A stretch of 51,563 nucleotides of DNA from Bacteroidales bacterium (lineage in GTDB: Bacteria > Bacteroidota > Bacteroidia > Bacteroidales > UBA932), in assembly GCA_017458265.1 (NCBI GenBank), contig JAFTFV010000009.1:1-51563 (forward strand), in the 5' to 3' direction. This document shows, one piece after another, positions 32,545 through 42,900 of this stretch. The notes beneath the pieces are model-generated. The model saw nothing but the letters and a program-made list of their open reading frames with translations. It made no database searches and had not been told where the DNA came from. A program made the position numbers and the translations under genes. The number at the start of each line of letters is the position of its first letter. Position 1 is the first letter of the stretch.

Positions 32545-33816
32545 TTATTTAAACCTGGCCTTGAAGTCCTGCCAGCGGTAATAGGGCCACATGTCGGTCT
32601 CCAGGCCGATGGTGGCCTCTTTTCCGTTGTGGAGCACCTTGAAGAGGACGTCGTCGGAGCCGGGTTTGCGATAGAAGACAAAGTGGACGTTCGCGCCCAT
32701 CGGCACCTGGCTTGTACGGCACCAGGAGGAGATGTCGTCGGGGTTTTCCACCTCCTTGCCCATGCCGTCAAGGTCGAGGATCATCATCAGAGGAAGGATG
32801 GTGTAGTCGTGGCCGAAGCGAAGGTCGGCACCCACTTCTCCGGAGGCAATCCTCTCATCGGCCTTGGCAATGATATCCTCGAGGATGGGGAGGTAGCCAA
32901 GATGGGTTTTCCATGCCTCGGCATAGAACTGGAAATTGTCTATTTTCCAGAGGGCGACGCGCTCCTCAGGGGTGAAGATATCGTAGAATTCGAGGTCTGT
33001 GTCCAGGGATTTCATGCCGGCGGCGAAGAAGTAAAGATAGGAGACGAAATCCCACTGTTTGTTCTCCGGAATGGCGTTGTCCCTGTTAACGAAAAGGCGG
33101 TCCAGGATGGCCTTGTAGTCCACCGTACGGCCGATATACTGATCCCATGTCTCCTCGAAGGCAACGGGGGTAATCTTGTAGTCGTTCTTCCTGAAAGGAT
33201 TGCTGCCGTCAAGCGGAAGGATGGCCGGAAGGAAGAACTTGCCGAAGTTCTCGAAGATGTCAAGCTTGGGGTTCTGTCCCTTGAGGCCAAGGCAGAAGGA
33301 GGACATGGTCATGACGCAGCGGGTGCTGGTGGAAGTCCATGCGCGCACATGGGCGTCGTTCCCGAAGATTGACGGGAAGTTTGCATACATCCTTGCGGCC
33401 AGTTCCTGCTGCTGTTGCCAACCCTTGCGAGAGAGGTCTCCGGTACGGTAGCGTACGTCCGGATACAGGCTCTCGAAACGGTCACGGAAACTCTCGCCGA
33501 GCTCTGTGAGGTTCCCGGCATCGTGAGCGTCTCCCAGCACGCTGTGAAGGCGTTTGTACATGTCGCTCTGCCAGGCATAACGGGCTCCGTGGCGGCCATA
33601 GTGGCTAAGGTAGAACACCTTGTAACCCTTGGGGGCGGGAGTCAGCTCCTGGGGCCCCGTGGGGCACAGGAAGTCCGTTCCGTCAAGGTATTCCGGATGC
33701 TCTGCCACAAGGGCATCGGCATCCACCGGAGCCATCACCGGCGTTTCCTTTGGCGTGAAAGTGCTGCATGCCGCCAGAACTGCGGCCGCAAGTACGGTTA
33801 TCAGCGTTTTTTTCAT
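32545..33816 (-). CDS. Histidine acid phosphatase (branch 2), lipoprotein
   Basis: ATG 33816 is chosen because MKKTLITVLAAAVLAAC is a lipoprotein signal with Cys 17. The 423-residue enzyme has the catalytic RHGAR (75-79, in YLSHYGRHGARYAW) and the proton-donor GHD in DLRFGHDYTILPL. Branch-2 histidine phosphatases include MINPP-type phytases, glucose-1-phosphatase and acid phosphatases, so the substrate is open. It is the last gene of the minus-strand glycan/phosphatase block, separated by two palindromic repeats from the chimeric gene upstream. The same catalytic fold recurs in the N-terminal half of the GH20 fusion nearby. Weak promoter CATATTTG at 33843-33836. Confidence 0.9.
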   Translation of the reverse strand: MKKTLITVLAAAVLAACSTFTPKETPVMAPVDADALVAEHPEYLDGTDFLCPTGPQELTPAPKGYKVFYLSHYGRHGARYAWQSDMYKRLHSVLGDAHDAGNLTELGESFRDRFESLYPDVRYRTGDLSRKGWQQQQELAARMYANFPSIFGNDAHVRAWTSTSTRCVMTMSSFCLGLKGQNPKLDIFENFGKFFLPAILPLDGSNPFRKNDYKITPVAFEETWDQYIGRTVDYKAILDRLFVNRDNAIPENKQWDFVSYLYFFAAGMKSLDTDLEFYDIFTPEERVALWKIDNFQFYAEAWKTHLGYLPILEDIIAKADERIASGEVGADLRFGHDYTILPLMMILDLDGMGKEVENPDDISSWCRTSQVPMGANVHFVFYRKPGSDDVLFKVLHNGKEATIGLETDMWPYYRWQDFKARFK

Positions 33817-33849
33817 GGTTTTATCGTTAGCTTTACAAATATGGCAGCT

Positions 33850-33931
33850 CGTCCTCAAAAACGGCCCAAATCAAGGACGGACCCCCATCCAAACGGGTAT
33901 CCGTCCTTAAAATTGGCCTTTTTCAAGGATG
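33850..33931. repeat. Two-unit array of the 30-bp palindrome (52-bp period)
   Basis: Units at 33850-33879 and 33902-33931 are separated by a 22-nt spacer. Reverse-complemented, each reads as a left arm CGTCCTTG or CATCCTTG, a GGCC-centred core and a right arm ending AGGACG. The spacer, in that orientation, ends GGATGGGGGTC and resembles the spacers of the array at 47859-47992. The array fills the gap between the chimeric gene and the histidine phosphatase gene. Confidence 0.85.
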
Positions 33932-33935
33932 AAAC

Positions 33936-35411
33936 CTATTCCGCTACGCAGCGGACAGATGCTCCTTCCTGCTTGAAATAATTCGCATAGTAAAAGCCGC
34001 TCTTGTCCTGGCGTATAATTTTGAGCCGACCTCTGGGGGAGCTATGCACAGTGGAGCTCAGAATTATGGCACGAGCACCAACATATGATGGCGAATAACT
34101 GCTGCTAAGCCAGCCGGCAACGGGGAATACAGATGATCCATAAAGGAAATTATTGTTTGCCCAGTTATAAGTCCAGCCGGTATTGTCATTTACCCACAAT
34201 CCTGTACTTGCGTTATATGCAGGAACCTTGTAGCCCACAGGGCAAGGATCATAAAGGCCCTTGCTGCCGGAATTGTCCCATGCGGTATCATTACCATCCG
34301 TGCTCCAGTTACCCGCAGAATCACTTTCGCTGACATTGATGAACGCAGTAGGATGTTGAATTGCATAAGTGTTTGCAAGCGGTCCGCTTACAGTGCTGAA
34401 GGAACCTGTAGACACTGCAGAGCCAGGGAACGGATCCTTGCGTCCCCACTGGTAATACATTCCATAAGTAGGAAGCGTTGCCGAAGACGCCGTTGCTGCA
34501 GTCAAAGCACCGAGGTTGCGATCCATTATCTTTGCCGTATAGAAATCAGCGTCATCAATCATGGTTATCGCTGTTTCCGGAATCCAGATGTGCCAGCTCC
34601 AGAGGATATTGTCGGAGGCGTCCTTGGCGGCGATGAGGGCGTTGCCGGGCTTGAGGGTGGCAGGTGTTTCGAACACCAGGTAACGGTCGCCGGTGCCGCC
34701 GTCAATGTGGCGGTCCAATGCGGCAATAACGCTGTTTGCAGTTACTGTTTCGTCAGTATTATAGGTCTCCCAGAGGAGTTCCTGACCATTGACTTCACCT
34801 ACAGAGTCACTGCTGTTACCCTTGACAAGTTTGATCTTGTACTTGCCGGCGGCGGTAACAATATAGCTGTTTGCCGTTGCTGTGGCGCTGAGGTCTGTTG
34901 CCGATGCAAAGTCAATGGAAGACACGTGGTCTGCCTCTGCCGGAGGAGTATATGTCTTCAGGTGTGAGGTTATATCTCCAAGAGGGAGCATCTTGCCACG
35001 GGCAACGTTCACTGCATAGGAGTCGCTGAGAGAGACTTTATGCGTAATGCTGCCGCCGTCTTTGCCGCCGGCGCAGGAGTCGGTTACCAGCCTGTCCGTG
35101 CAGTAAGTACGGGAAAAGCCGACAACGGGCATCTGGTCGATGTTGAGCTTTCCTCCGTTGGCAACCCAGCCCACGGACCACTGCGAAAGGCCGGTACCGT
35201 CGCCGATGAGGAAGATGACGTTCTTCACCTTCTTCGATTTGGGCTGCTTCACGGTAACGGTCTCGTAAGGGGTCTCCACGGTGTACTGGTCGTCCTTGGA
35301 GAAGCTGTAGGTTGCATATTTTGACCTGTCACGGTCAAGGTCTTCCGGGGTCTGCGCGAAAAGCGGAAACGCCAGAAGAAGGGCAAGGGAGAATATGAGG
35401 TTCCGTTTCAT
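33936..35411 (-). CDS. Chimera: alkaline phosphatase N-terminus joined to FISUMP-like C-terminus
   Basis: ATG 35411 (MKRNLIFSLALLLAFPLFAQ, signal peptide) lies 1 nt after the GH2 stop. Residues 20-115 are the start of an alkaline phosphatase: VKNVIFLIGDGTGLSQWSVG with the metal Asp, and LVTDSCAGG with the catalytic Ser 112. At about residue 116 this stops in a GGKDGG segment. The remaining 370 residues resemble secreted Bacteroidota proteins with FISUMP/fimbrillin-like ends: TANSYIVTAAGKYKIKLVKG, LWSWHIWIPE, KIMDRNLGAL, YYQWGRKDPFPG, YDPCPVGYKVP and GASVRCVAE. The metal-binding remainder of the phosphatase is absent, so it cannot be an active phosphatase. The junction lies at an 8-bp direct repeat. 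It is either a natural recombination product or an assembly chimera. Confidence 0.8.
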   Translation of the reverse strand: MKRNLIFSLALLLAFPLFAQTPEDLDRDRSKYATYSFSKDDQYTVETPYETVTVKQPKSKKVKNVIFLIGDGTGLSQWSVGWVANGGKLNIDQMPVVGFSRTYCTDRLVTDSCAGGKDGGSITHKVSLSDSYAVNVARGKMLPLGDITSHLKTYTPPAEADHVSSIDFASATDLSATATANSYIVTAAGKYKIKLVKGNSSDSVGEVNGQELLWETYNTDETVTANSVIAALDRHIDGGTGDRYLVFETPATLKPGNALIAAKDASDNILWSWHIWIPETAITMIDDADFYTAKIMDRNLGALTAATASSATLPTYGMYYQWGRKDPFPGSAVSTGSFSTVSGPLANTYAIQHPTAFINVSESDSAGNWSTDGNDTAWDNSGSKGLYDPCPVGYKVPAYNASTGLWVNDNTGWTYNWANNNFLYGSSVFPVAGWLSSSYSPSYVGARAIILSSTVHSSPRGRLKIIRQDKSGFYYANYFKQEGASVRCVAE

Positions 35412-35412
35412 G

Positions 35413-37860
35413 TTAATTCCAGGAGTCGAGTTTGATTTCAGCGCCGGGGGCGGTGCAGAGTACGGTGCGGGATTCACCGGGAAGAAGGGAGATGAAATTG
35501 TCTTCCCAGATTGCCCCGCCGATGAGGTGTCCGTCGGCCCCGAAGGCTTTGAGGATGTTCTGGAAGGACACCACCTCGGAGTTGTTGGTGAGCTTTACGC
35601 TGATGCCGCCGTCCACCGGAGTGGTTTCAAGGGAGACATCGGCACTCGGAAGGGCAGAGACGAAGGAGAGGTCTGCATAGCCGGTCATGGGGATGCCCCA
35701 CCAGTCGGCCTTGTCCCAGGCGTATTCGCCGTTCTTTGCAGGAATACAGTAGAAGTTGCGGGCGACTACTGAACCGGAGGCATCCTTGAGGACGAGGGAA
35801 AGGAAGCCGGGAACGCCTGCAGGCAGCTTTTCAAGCTTTACGGGCTTTCTCTCCTCAGAGAGGAAAGAAACCGTTTTGCCGATGAGTTTCCGGCTGTCGG
35901 CCCCGAGGAAGACGATGTCGGCACTGTAGCGGGCCTCGGGGGCGGCGTCGTTCACGGCATAGACGGTGCGGTCTCCGTAATTATATATTAATTGCACGGG
36001 CGCGCACGCGTGTTTTACGCCATAGTATCCGGCCGTTGGAACGCCGTACCAGTCATAGAGCTGCCAGTACAGCGACGGCCATGCGCTGTTAAGCATCCAG
36101 TTCACGATACCCGTAGCCTTGCCGATATTGCAGCGGAAGGCCTCGTACATGGAACGGGTGGCGTCGTAGTCAAGGGCGTGGGCCTTCTTCACGAAGTCTC
36201 CGAAAGAGCCGGCCTTGCCGTAGGTTCCGTCCATTGCGGCCTCTTCGATCTTCGTATTGTTCATGTGTGAAGAGGAAGCCGTGCAGTGGTAATCCCATGC
36301 CGGGCCCAGGGGCCATGCAGCCTCGCCGCCAAGGAGGCGCTCAACGTTCTCCTTCTGGGGCATGTTCATGCCGGGATTGGTCTCCGTGTTGAAGCCGTAA
36401 GCGCCGCCGCGCCTGGTGTCGATGAACCAGTAGTCCGGGCCCACATACTCGTAGGGACCGGCCATCTTCATGCCCGAGGGACCTGTAACGGGGCTTTTCA
36501 CGCCGGAGGCAGAGCACACATAAGGCCTGTATTCAAGGGCGTTGTAGAGTTCCATGTACTTCTCCTCAAGCTGCGGGAGAGGTGCCCTGTCGCTGCCGGT
36601 GAGCCAGCCGATGAGGGAAGCGTGGTTACGGAGGCGGATGATCTGGTCGTGGAAATACCTCACGGCCATGGACTCCCAGGGCTCACCGTCGATGCAGCCG
36701 TTGCGGCGGGTTTCAGTAAGGCCGCAGTAGTCTTCCCACTCCCACTGGCAGCTGAAGCCCATAAGGGTGAGGATGCCAAGGCTGTCGCACACGTCGTAGA
36801 CGGTGTCGTCCTTGCCCCATACATTCTCGAAGCGGATGCTGTTAAGGCCCATGTCCCTGACCATCTGAACCTGGCGGAGAATGCTTTCGGGGGTGTCCTG
36901 CATGAAGATGTCGTCGGCCCAGCCGGCGCTCTTCACGAGGACTTTCTTTCCGTTCAGGATGAACTGGCGGTGACCGTCTGCCGTAATCTCGGAAGCTATG
37001 TCACGGATGCCGAAGCGGACGCTCTTGGAGTGGGAATCCCCAAAGCTCACCGTCATGTGATAAAGCTCGGGAGAACCCATCTCTGCGCTCCACCAGATGC
37101 GGGGGTTCTTCACGGTTTCGGTATGCCTCAGAACCTTGGTCTCAGAAGCCTCCAGGCTCACGGGAACCTCAAAGCAGATATCCTCTGCCGATGCCTTCAC
37201 CGCGCCCTCCACGGGCTTGTCAAGAAGGTTCACCAGGGTCACCTCGACCTCTATCTTTGCCTCTGAGAAATCCTCAACGTTCACGATGGGCTTCACGAAA
37301 ACGTCCTTTACCTCAACGTCCGGAGTGGAGATGAGGCGCACGGGGCCCAGGATGCCCATTGTCTCGTCCACGGGGCGGGGATTCCAGTCTACCCAGCCGT
37401 GGTTGAGGGACTGCGCAGGAGCCTTGTGAACCGTCACCTTGAGGGTGTTTGAGGCCTTTGCAAGGCGGGTGATGTCGAATTCACGCACGCAGAAAGGGCC
37501 AAGCGTGGTATCGGCCGCGGCAATGGTCTTTCCGTTGAGGACGATGTCTGCGCTGTAGCCGAGGCTTTCGAAGCGGAGAACGTGGCGGAGGCCCTTCTCT
37601 GCGCCGAACCTGGTTGTGAACACCCACGGCGTATCGAAAACGGTCTTGTCGATGTCCTTGTAGCGGAGGCCTTCAAGGATGCCTTCCCCGAAATAGCCGG
37701 CCTCGTTGAGCGCACCGGCCACCGTGCATGGAGCCTTGACGCTGTAAACCTGTGAGGAGCCCTCCTGTTTCATGCTCCAGTCTGTGAGCACGCTCACAGG
37801 AGCGGGGGCGGAACATGCAAGGCAAAGTGCCATGACAGAGATTAAGGAAACTGTTTTCAT
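35413..37860 (-). CDS. GH2-family exo-beta-D-glucosaminidase-like glycoside hydrolase
   Basis: ATG 37860 (MKTVSLISVMALCLAC, lipoprotein signal) is used; upstream sequence in this frame overlaps the ROK gene and is not coding-like. The 815-residue protein has the GH2 sugar-binding, immunoglobulin-like and TIM-barrel domains. It matches the CsxA group: SAGWADDIFMQDTPESILRQ, GLNSIRFENVWGKDD, GWLTGSDRAP with acid/base Asp 424, and FNTETNPG with nucleophile Glu 493. The SD motif in place of the usual GH2 NE and the spacing of 69 fit exo-chitosanases, which remove GlcN from the non-reducing end of chitosan-type chains. It lies 5 nt after the ROK gene and 1 nt before the alkaline phosphatase start, in one operon. 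Confidence 0.88.
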   Translation of the reverse strand: MKTVSLISVMALCLACSAPAPVSVLTDWSMKQEGSSQVYSVKAPCTVAGALNEAGYFGEGILEGLRYKDIDKTVFDTPWVFTTRFGAEKGLRHVLRFESLGYSADIVLNGKTIAAADTTLGPFCVREFDITRLAKASNTLKVTVHKAPAQSLNHGWVDWNPRPVDETMGILGPVRLISTPDVEVKDVFVKPIVNVEDFSEAKIEVEVTLVNLLDKPVEGAVKASAEDICFEVPVSLEASETKVLRHTETVKNPRIWWSAEMGSPELYHMTVSFGDSHSKSVRFGIRDIASEITADGHRQFILNGKKVLVKSAGWADDIFMQDTPESILRQVQMVRDMGLNSIRFENVWGKDDTVYDVCDSLGILTLMGFSCQWEWEDYCGLTETRRNGCIDGEPWESMAVRYFHDQIIRLRNHASLIGWLTGSDRAPLPQLEEKYMELYNALEYRPYVCSASGVKSPVTGPSGMKMAGPYEYVGPDYWFIDTRRGGAYGFNTETNPGMNMPQKENVERLLGGEAAWPLGPAWDYHCTASSSHMNNTKIEEAAMDGTYGKAGSFGDFVKKAHALDYDATRSMYEAFRCNIGKATGIVNWMLNSAWPSLYWQLYDWYGVPTAGYYGVKHACAPVQLIYNYGDRTVYAVNDAAPEARYSADIVFLGADSRKLIGKTVSFLSEERKPVKLEKLPAGVPGFLSLVLKDASGSVVARNFYCIPAKNGEYAWDKADWWGIPMTGYADLSFVSALPSADVSLETTPVDGGISVKLTNNSEVVSFQNILKAFGADGHLIGGAIWEDNFISLLPGESRTVLCTAPGAEIKLDSWN

Positions 37861-37865
37861 AGTCG

Positions 37866-38684
37866 TTATTTTAACTCTGCAGCTCCAAGGATGGGAATTT
37901 CGCCCTGGGGCATGACTTCTATACGGAGAAAATCGAGCGGATAGGGATAACCCCTCCTGAGGGCTTCCCACATGCTGTCCTTGAAATGGTCGTAGGAGTT
38001 TGCCACGCCGCCGCCAAGGACGATGCAGTCCGGATCGTAGGCAAACATCACGAGGGCGAGAAGGTTCCCAAGGTGCATGCCGAACTCCCTTTCGACTGCA
38101 AGGGCTCCGGGGTCTCCGGCTTCGGCCTTCCTGCCCAGCTGCTTGCCGCTCCATCCGCGGTCCGTGAAGAACTTCTTGGAGCAGAAGGTCTCATAGTCTG
38201 CACCGTTGTACTGTGCAGAGCCCAGTTCGCCGATTCCGCAGCGGGAGCCGCACAGCAGTTCCCCGTCCTTGATTACGCCCATTCCGAGGCCGGTACCGAG
38301 GGTTATGCCCACCATGACGGGATACACTCTGTCCAGCTTGGTGGCCGCGCCGACGGCGAAGCAGTTGGAGTCGTTGTTGATATGTACGGGAATTCTCAGG
38401 CGCCATTCGAGTTCATCCTTCAGATGGACTTCGTCCCATGAAGGTATGTTCATCGCCTGATAGACGATGCCCTTCACGGGATCGACGATTGACGGAACGC
38501 CTATGCCGATGCTCTCCACCTCTGGGACGAGCGCTTTCGTGATAGCTTCCGCGAGATAATTCAGGGTTTCTGCCTTGGTGGCATTGGGGGTAAAGGAGGG
38601 TATAGTTTCAGTCCTTATAACACGGCCTTCTTCTACAAGACCGATATTAATAGTAGTGCCTCCGATGTCGATTCCAAGTAACAT
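37866..38684 (-). CDS. ROK-family sugar kinase
   Basis: The 272-residue protein has the N-terminal phosphate-binding MLLGIDIGGTTINIGLV and the ROK motifs INNDSNCFAVGAA (catalytic Asp) and LGTGLGMGVIKDGELLCGSR. A C-terminal adenosine-binding GGGVANS is also present. The zinc-binding C-x-C-G-x-x-G-C-x-E motif of many ROK kinases is reduced to CGSRCGIGELGSAQYNG. It phosphorylates a hexose or amino sugar. Next to exo-glucosaminidase and hexosaminidase genes, GlcN or GlcNAc is the likely substrate (inference). It is the first gene of an operon with the GH2 and alkaline phosphatase genes; promoter at 38720-38713. Confidence 0.88.
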   Translation of the reverse strand: MLLGIDIGGTTINIGLVEEGRVIRTETIPSFTPNATKAETLNYLAEAITKALVPEVESIGIGVPSIVDPVKGIVYQAMNIPSWDEVHLKDELEWRLRIPVHINNDSNCFAVGAATKLDRVYPVMVGITLGTGLGMGVIKDGELLCGSRCGIGELGSAQYNGADYETFCSKKFFTDRGWSGKQLGRKAEAGDPGALAVEREFGMHLGNLLALVMFAYDPDCIVLGGGVANSYDHFKDSMWEALRRGYPYPLDFLRIEVMPQGEIPILGAAELK

Positions 38685-38712
38685 CCGATAATAATTAAGT
38701 AGGTTAGTACTA

Positions 38713-38720
38713 CAAAATTA
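38713..38720 (-). promoter_or_regulatory. -7 element of the ROK-GH2-phosphatase operon
   Basis: TAATTTTG on the minus strand lies 29 nt before the ROK ATG, in the 73-nt gap after the XylR-type regulator gene. Confidence 0.5.
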
Positions 38721-38757
38721 CTATCGGACGTTGCGGTTTTTGACTCAATTTGCGTAT

Positions 38758-39927
38758 TTATACTCCCATTTTGCGCAACTCGCGGGCCCTGTACTCACTT
38801 GGAGTGCATCCTTTGAGCTCACGGAAGCGGCGTGAGATACTTTTGGTGTCGGGCTCGTCCATGCGGGCGGCAATCTCGGAAATGGTGTCGTTGGAGGTTA
38901 TGAGCTGGTGCGCAAAATACTCCATCCTGAGCACCGACATCATGTTGTAGATGGTGGTCCCCACCACCTCCTTGAAGCGCTGCTCCAGCAGGCGGCGGGA
39001 CACCGGAACCTGCTTCAGGACGTCTGAAACGAGGATTTTCCGGCTGCGGTTTTCGTAGATGTACCTGATGGCCTTCGCCACCACCTCGTCCTTGGTGGCG
39101 ACGATTCCGGTAGAAGCCCTGCCAACTACGGAAACCGGCTTGATGACAATGTCTTCGCCTTTGTAATTCGGGTCCTCAACCATGCGGGCGGCCATTTCAG
39201 CCGCCTCGAAACCGGCCCTTTCAATATCCATCTCGATGGACGTGATGGCCGGAGATGACAGGTTGCACGTGACCTCGTCGTTGTCCACGCCGATGATGGC
39301 GACATCCATCGGCACGTTGATTCCCGCCACGTGGCATGCCTCGACCAGGATTTCGGCCTGGTTGTCGTCACAGGCGAATATGCCGATGGGCTTTGGCAGC
39401 GTAAGGAGCCACTGCAGGAGCTCAGGACGGTCGTAGTTCCACAGGCTGTTGATCTGCTGGCGGTCGTAGACGTGGAGGCGGTCGCCTTGCCCTTCGGCCA
39501 CCAGGCGGTTCCTGAAACCGTCCAGACGGCCGTCGCTCCAGCACACGCCGTTGTAGCCGAAAAAGCCGAAGTTCTTGAGTCCGTGGCCGAAGAAGCGCTG
39601 GGCTGCCATGGAGCCTGTGAGTTCATAATCGGCAGTGATGTTGGGGATGCTGCTGAAGGGGGTTACGTAGTCCTGGGCTATGGCCACGATGCCGTTCCTG
39701 CGGAAGATAGACACGTCGTCCCTGGGGTCGAACTGGCCGATTACGGCGTCGGCCCTCCACCTCTTCGCCCAGGCCACGAATTTCTTCAGGCCGATTTCCC
39801 GCTTGAAGGACGGCGGCATCTTGCACACCTCCCATACCTGGCCCGTCCGCCTGGAATAGTCAAGGATTCCGCGGAGGAGCCGGTACGGGAACTGCTCGGT
39901 AAAGTCTGAAATGAATAGAAGGCGCAT
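38758..39927 (-). CDS. XylR-type regulator (LacI-like sensor plus AraC DNA-binding domain)
   Basis: The 389-residue protein lacks an N-terminal HTH. It starts with a periplasmic-binding-protein-like sensor (RLLFISDFTEQFPYRLLRGI, GIFACDDNQAEILVEACHVA, VAIIGVDNDEVTCNLSSPAI) over residues 1-270 and ends with an AraC double HTH (VSDVLKQVPVSRRLLEQRFK, EIAARMDEPDTKSISRRF). E. coli XylR has the same architecture. It probably binds a sugar released by the neighbouring hydrolases and controls the ROK-GH2 operon just downstream. The start overlaps the GH20 fusion stop by one base (TGATG). Confidence 0.9.
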   Translation of the reverse strand: MRLLFISDFTEQFPYRLLRGILDYSRRTGQVWEVCKMPPSFKREIGLKKFVAWAKRWRADAVIGQFDPRDDVSIFRRNGIVAIAQDYVTPFSSIPNITADYELTGSMAAQRFFGHGLKNFGFFGYNGVCWSDGRLDGFRNRLVAEGQGDRLHVYDRQQINSLWNYDRPELLQWLLTLPKPIGIFACDDNQAEILVEACHVAGINVPMDVAIIGVDNDEVTCNLSSPAITSIEMDIERAGFEAAEMAARMVEDPNYKGEDIVIKPVSVVGRASTGIVATKDEVVAKAIRYIYENRSRKILVSDVLKQVPVSRRLLEQRFKEVVGTTIYNMMSVLRMEYFAHQLITSNDTISEIAARMDEPDTKSISRRFRELKGCTPSEYRARELRKMGV

Positions 39928-42900
39928 CAGTTCTTGTGATAGGAAATACCAAGGCTGTCATAGTAGGGGAACTCCCACTGCTGCACTGTGCTGTAGAAGC
40001 GGTCGAAGTCTGAAAGGAAGGCGGGGTCGTCGGCCCTGGTGGTTCCCTGCCAGGAAGGGCTTGCGTTCCAGCCCCTCTCCAGAAGGCCGAGGGCCTTGGG
40101 GAAGAGGTAGTAGGTCACATGGTCGAAACTGCGGATGGTCTCGCTCCAGAGCTGCCCCTGTACGCCGATGATATTCTGAGGGGCTTCCAGGGCCGTTTTT
40201 CCATCTGCCGCGTGGGAAATGTCCTTAATCTTTCCGTGGTCGTCCCAGCGTACTGAACGGTACATGTCGTAAGGCAGCAGGGAGAAGGAGCGCCGCTCGT
40301 CCACGAAACCGCCCCAGGAGTGTCCCCTCTCCAGCTTTGAGTCATTGTAGGCAAAGTCAAAATAGGCGTTGGGGGCCGATGAAATGACCACCGGAACACC
40401 CTTGTTTGCGAGCTGGTAAGGAAGTTCCTCGCGCCCGTGGGAGACGGTCCATACGTTGGTGAAGCCAAGGCCCTTCGAAAGCTTTGCCTCCGTCGAAGGC
40501 TGCAGCTTGAGGACCAGCTCCTGCCAGCCGCCGATACGGACTCCGCGGCTTATGGCTATGTCAAGGACGCGGCTCACGTAGTAGTCCTTGAGGCGTTCCA
40601 CGCTCCTCCAGCCGTTCTTCTGCATGAGCTTCTGACATGCGGGAGAGCCTATCCAGGCGCCATCCGGCACCTCGTCGCCGCCCACATGGATGGTCTCAAG
40701 CGGGGCTCCGGCTTCCCTGTAGAGGGCGATAAGGCCGTCGAACACGGTCTCAACGAACTTGTAGGTAGATTCAAGGGCTACGTTCACGGCATTGTCCGTA
40801 TAGTCCTGGACCGATACGTACTTGGATGTATCGCCGGGCTCGGAAAGGAGGCAGGAGGTGTCTCCGGTGAGCCTTGCCCTCTCTTCCATAGCCTTGATTG
40901 CAGCGCGGGAATGGCCGGGAGTATCAAACTCCGGAATCACGCGTATATGGCGCTCGGTGGCATATTTCAGTATCTCCACAAAGTCCTTGTGGGAGTAGTA
41001 TCCGTTTGCCGACGTGCTCCTGTCATACCTGTCCATGGCCACGCAGTAAGTGGGCTGAAGGGCGTCCGGCTCGGAGATGGTGCCGTCTTCGTTCAGGACT
41101 GGAAGGCCGCGGAAGGCGCCGTAGGAAGTGAGTTCCGGAAGGGCGTCTATCTCCACCCTCCAGCCTTCGTCGTCTCCCATGTGGAGATGAAGGACATTGG
41201 CCTTGTAGTGAGCCATGAGGTCAAGGAGTTTGAGGAGACCTTCCTTGGAGGTGAAGTTGCGGCTCACGTCCAGCATGAGGCCGCGGTACTGAAGGTCAGG
41301 CCAGTCTTCGATGACCATCGCCTGGACGGGTTTTCCGGCGGCGCGGCCGCGGATCTGGTCAAGGGTGTTCTTTGCCCAGAAGGCGGCGTCCCCATCGGCA
41401 CATTCAAGCTCTGCGCGGTCCCCGGAAATGGTTATCCTGTACCAGCCGGGCTTCTGCCCCGGCACGGTTGACGTGCTTGTGAAATCGGCGGGGAGAAGGG
41501 TTGCAGGGGCGTTCAGGGCGGTAACGCTCTTGAGGGCAGGGACCATGTCGGTGATGCTCACGTCAACCTTGTTCCACTCGAAAGAATGCTTTGGCTGGGC
41601 TGGCTGATAGTTGTATTTCGCCTCTATCCTTGCCGCCGGGAAGCCGTCCCTCACGAGCACGAAGCCTTCAGGTGCCCGGCACTGGTTCACAAGGGTGCGG
41701 GCCTCATACCTCAGGTGGAAGGTTTCGCCCTTGGTGTCCACGGTGGGGACGATGCGGTAGAGGGTACCGCTCACGTGCTCGATGGTTCCGTCGGAGCCTT
41801 CCAGCATGGTGATGGGGGTGCGGAACTGGCTGAGCCAGACATACCAGGATGTTCCTGCGGGAGGATTGGTGATATCCATGTTGTACACGCTCCTGCTGCC
41901 GGAAACAGGCTTTCCCTCAGTCCAGCTCACTACGGATTTCACTCCGTAGCCAAGGTAGGTCTTGTAGTCTTCCCAGTCGTAGTAGGGACCACCCTTCAGG
42001 CCGATGATACGGATTTCCCTTTCGTTCAGGAGGGGTTTCACAAGGACGTTTCCTTCCTTGTTGCGATAGAATATGAGCTGGATGTTGGCGGCGAAGGGGG
42101 TGTAGCGCCAGCCGGGCCAGTTAACGCAGGTCTTGGCGTCCAGGCGCTCTGCAACGCCTTCGAAGCCAAGGAGGGAGGCAAGCGCAAGCACCTGGTAGTC
42201 GTGTCCGTAGCGGAGGTCGGCGCAGAATTCGCCAGTAGCGATGGCTGCATCGGCCTTGGTGACGATGTCCACGATTCCGGGACGGGCCCTTTCCATGCGC
42301 TCGTCGCCGAATTCTACGGAATTGCACTGGCCCAGGTAGAAATTCATGGAGAGGGCCTGGGCATACCAGTAGAGCTCATCGGCGCTGAAAAGGCGGAAGA
42401 GGCGGTCGTCCAGCTCGAAGGCGGGGCAGGTGGTTGCCATGTTGAAGGTGTTCTGCATGAATTCTGTGCGGCTGCCGATTATTTCGCGGGCCCTGGCCTG
42501 GTCCGTGAACACCCTGGCGCAGAAGGCCGTGGGATCCGGTTTGTGCTGCTTCCAGTAATCGGCCATGATCCTGTGGATGCCGGCGCGGGCTTCACGGGTG
42601 TGGTCCGAGCTGATGTACTTCTGGAAGGTCTCGCCGGTGTCCCAGCGGATGTCCAGGTCCTTCTGGAGGGACTGGAGCATGGCCGTTGCCGCGTTCATGG
42701 AGATGATGCAGCGGGGCGTCATCGAGGATATTGCCGATACTTTCTTGCTTCCTTTCCTGAAGACATCCCTGTAGTTATTGTACATGCGTGAGGCTATCTC
42801 ACGGTGCTCCTGCTGGCCAAGGCGGGTGAGACGGCCGTCCATGTGGTCGTGGAGACGCACGGCCTCTGCAATCTGTTCGCGGGCGGCTTCACCTTCGGCG

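Noticed and set aside
35413-38154. A longer 913-residue GH2 protein starting at 38154
   Set aside because: The first 98 residues overlap the ROK gene in another frame and are Arg/Pro/Ser-rich shadow sequence; a clear lipoprotein signal starts at 37860.
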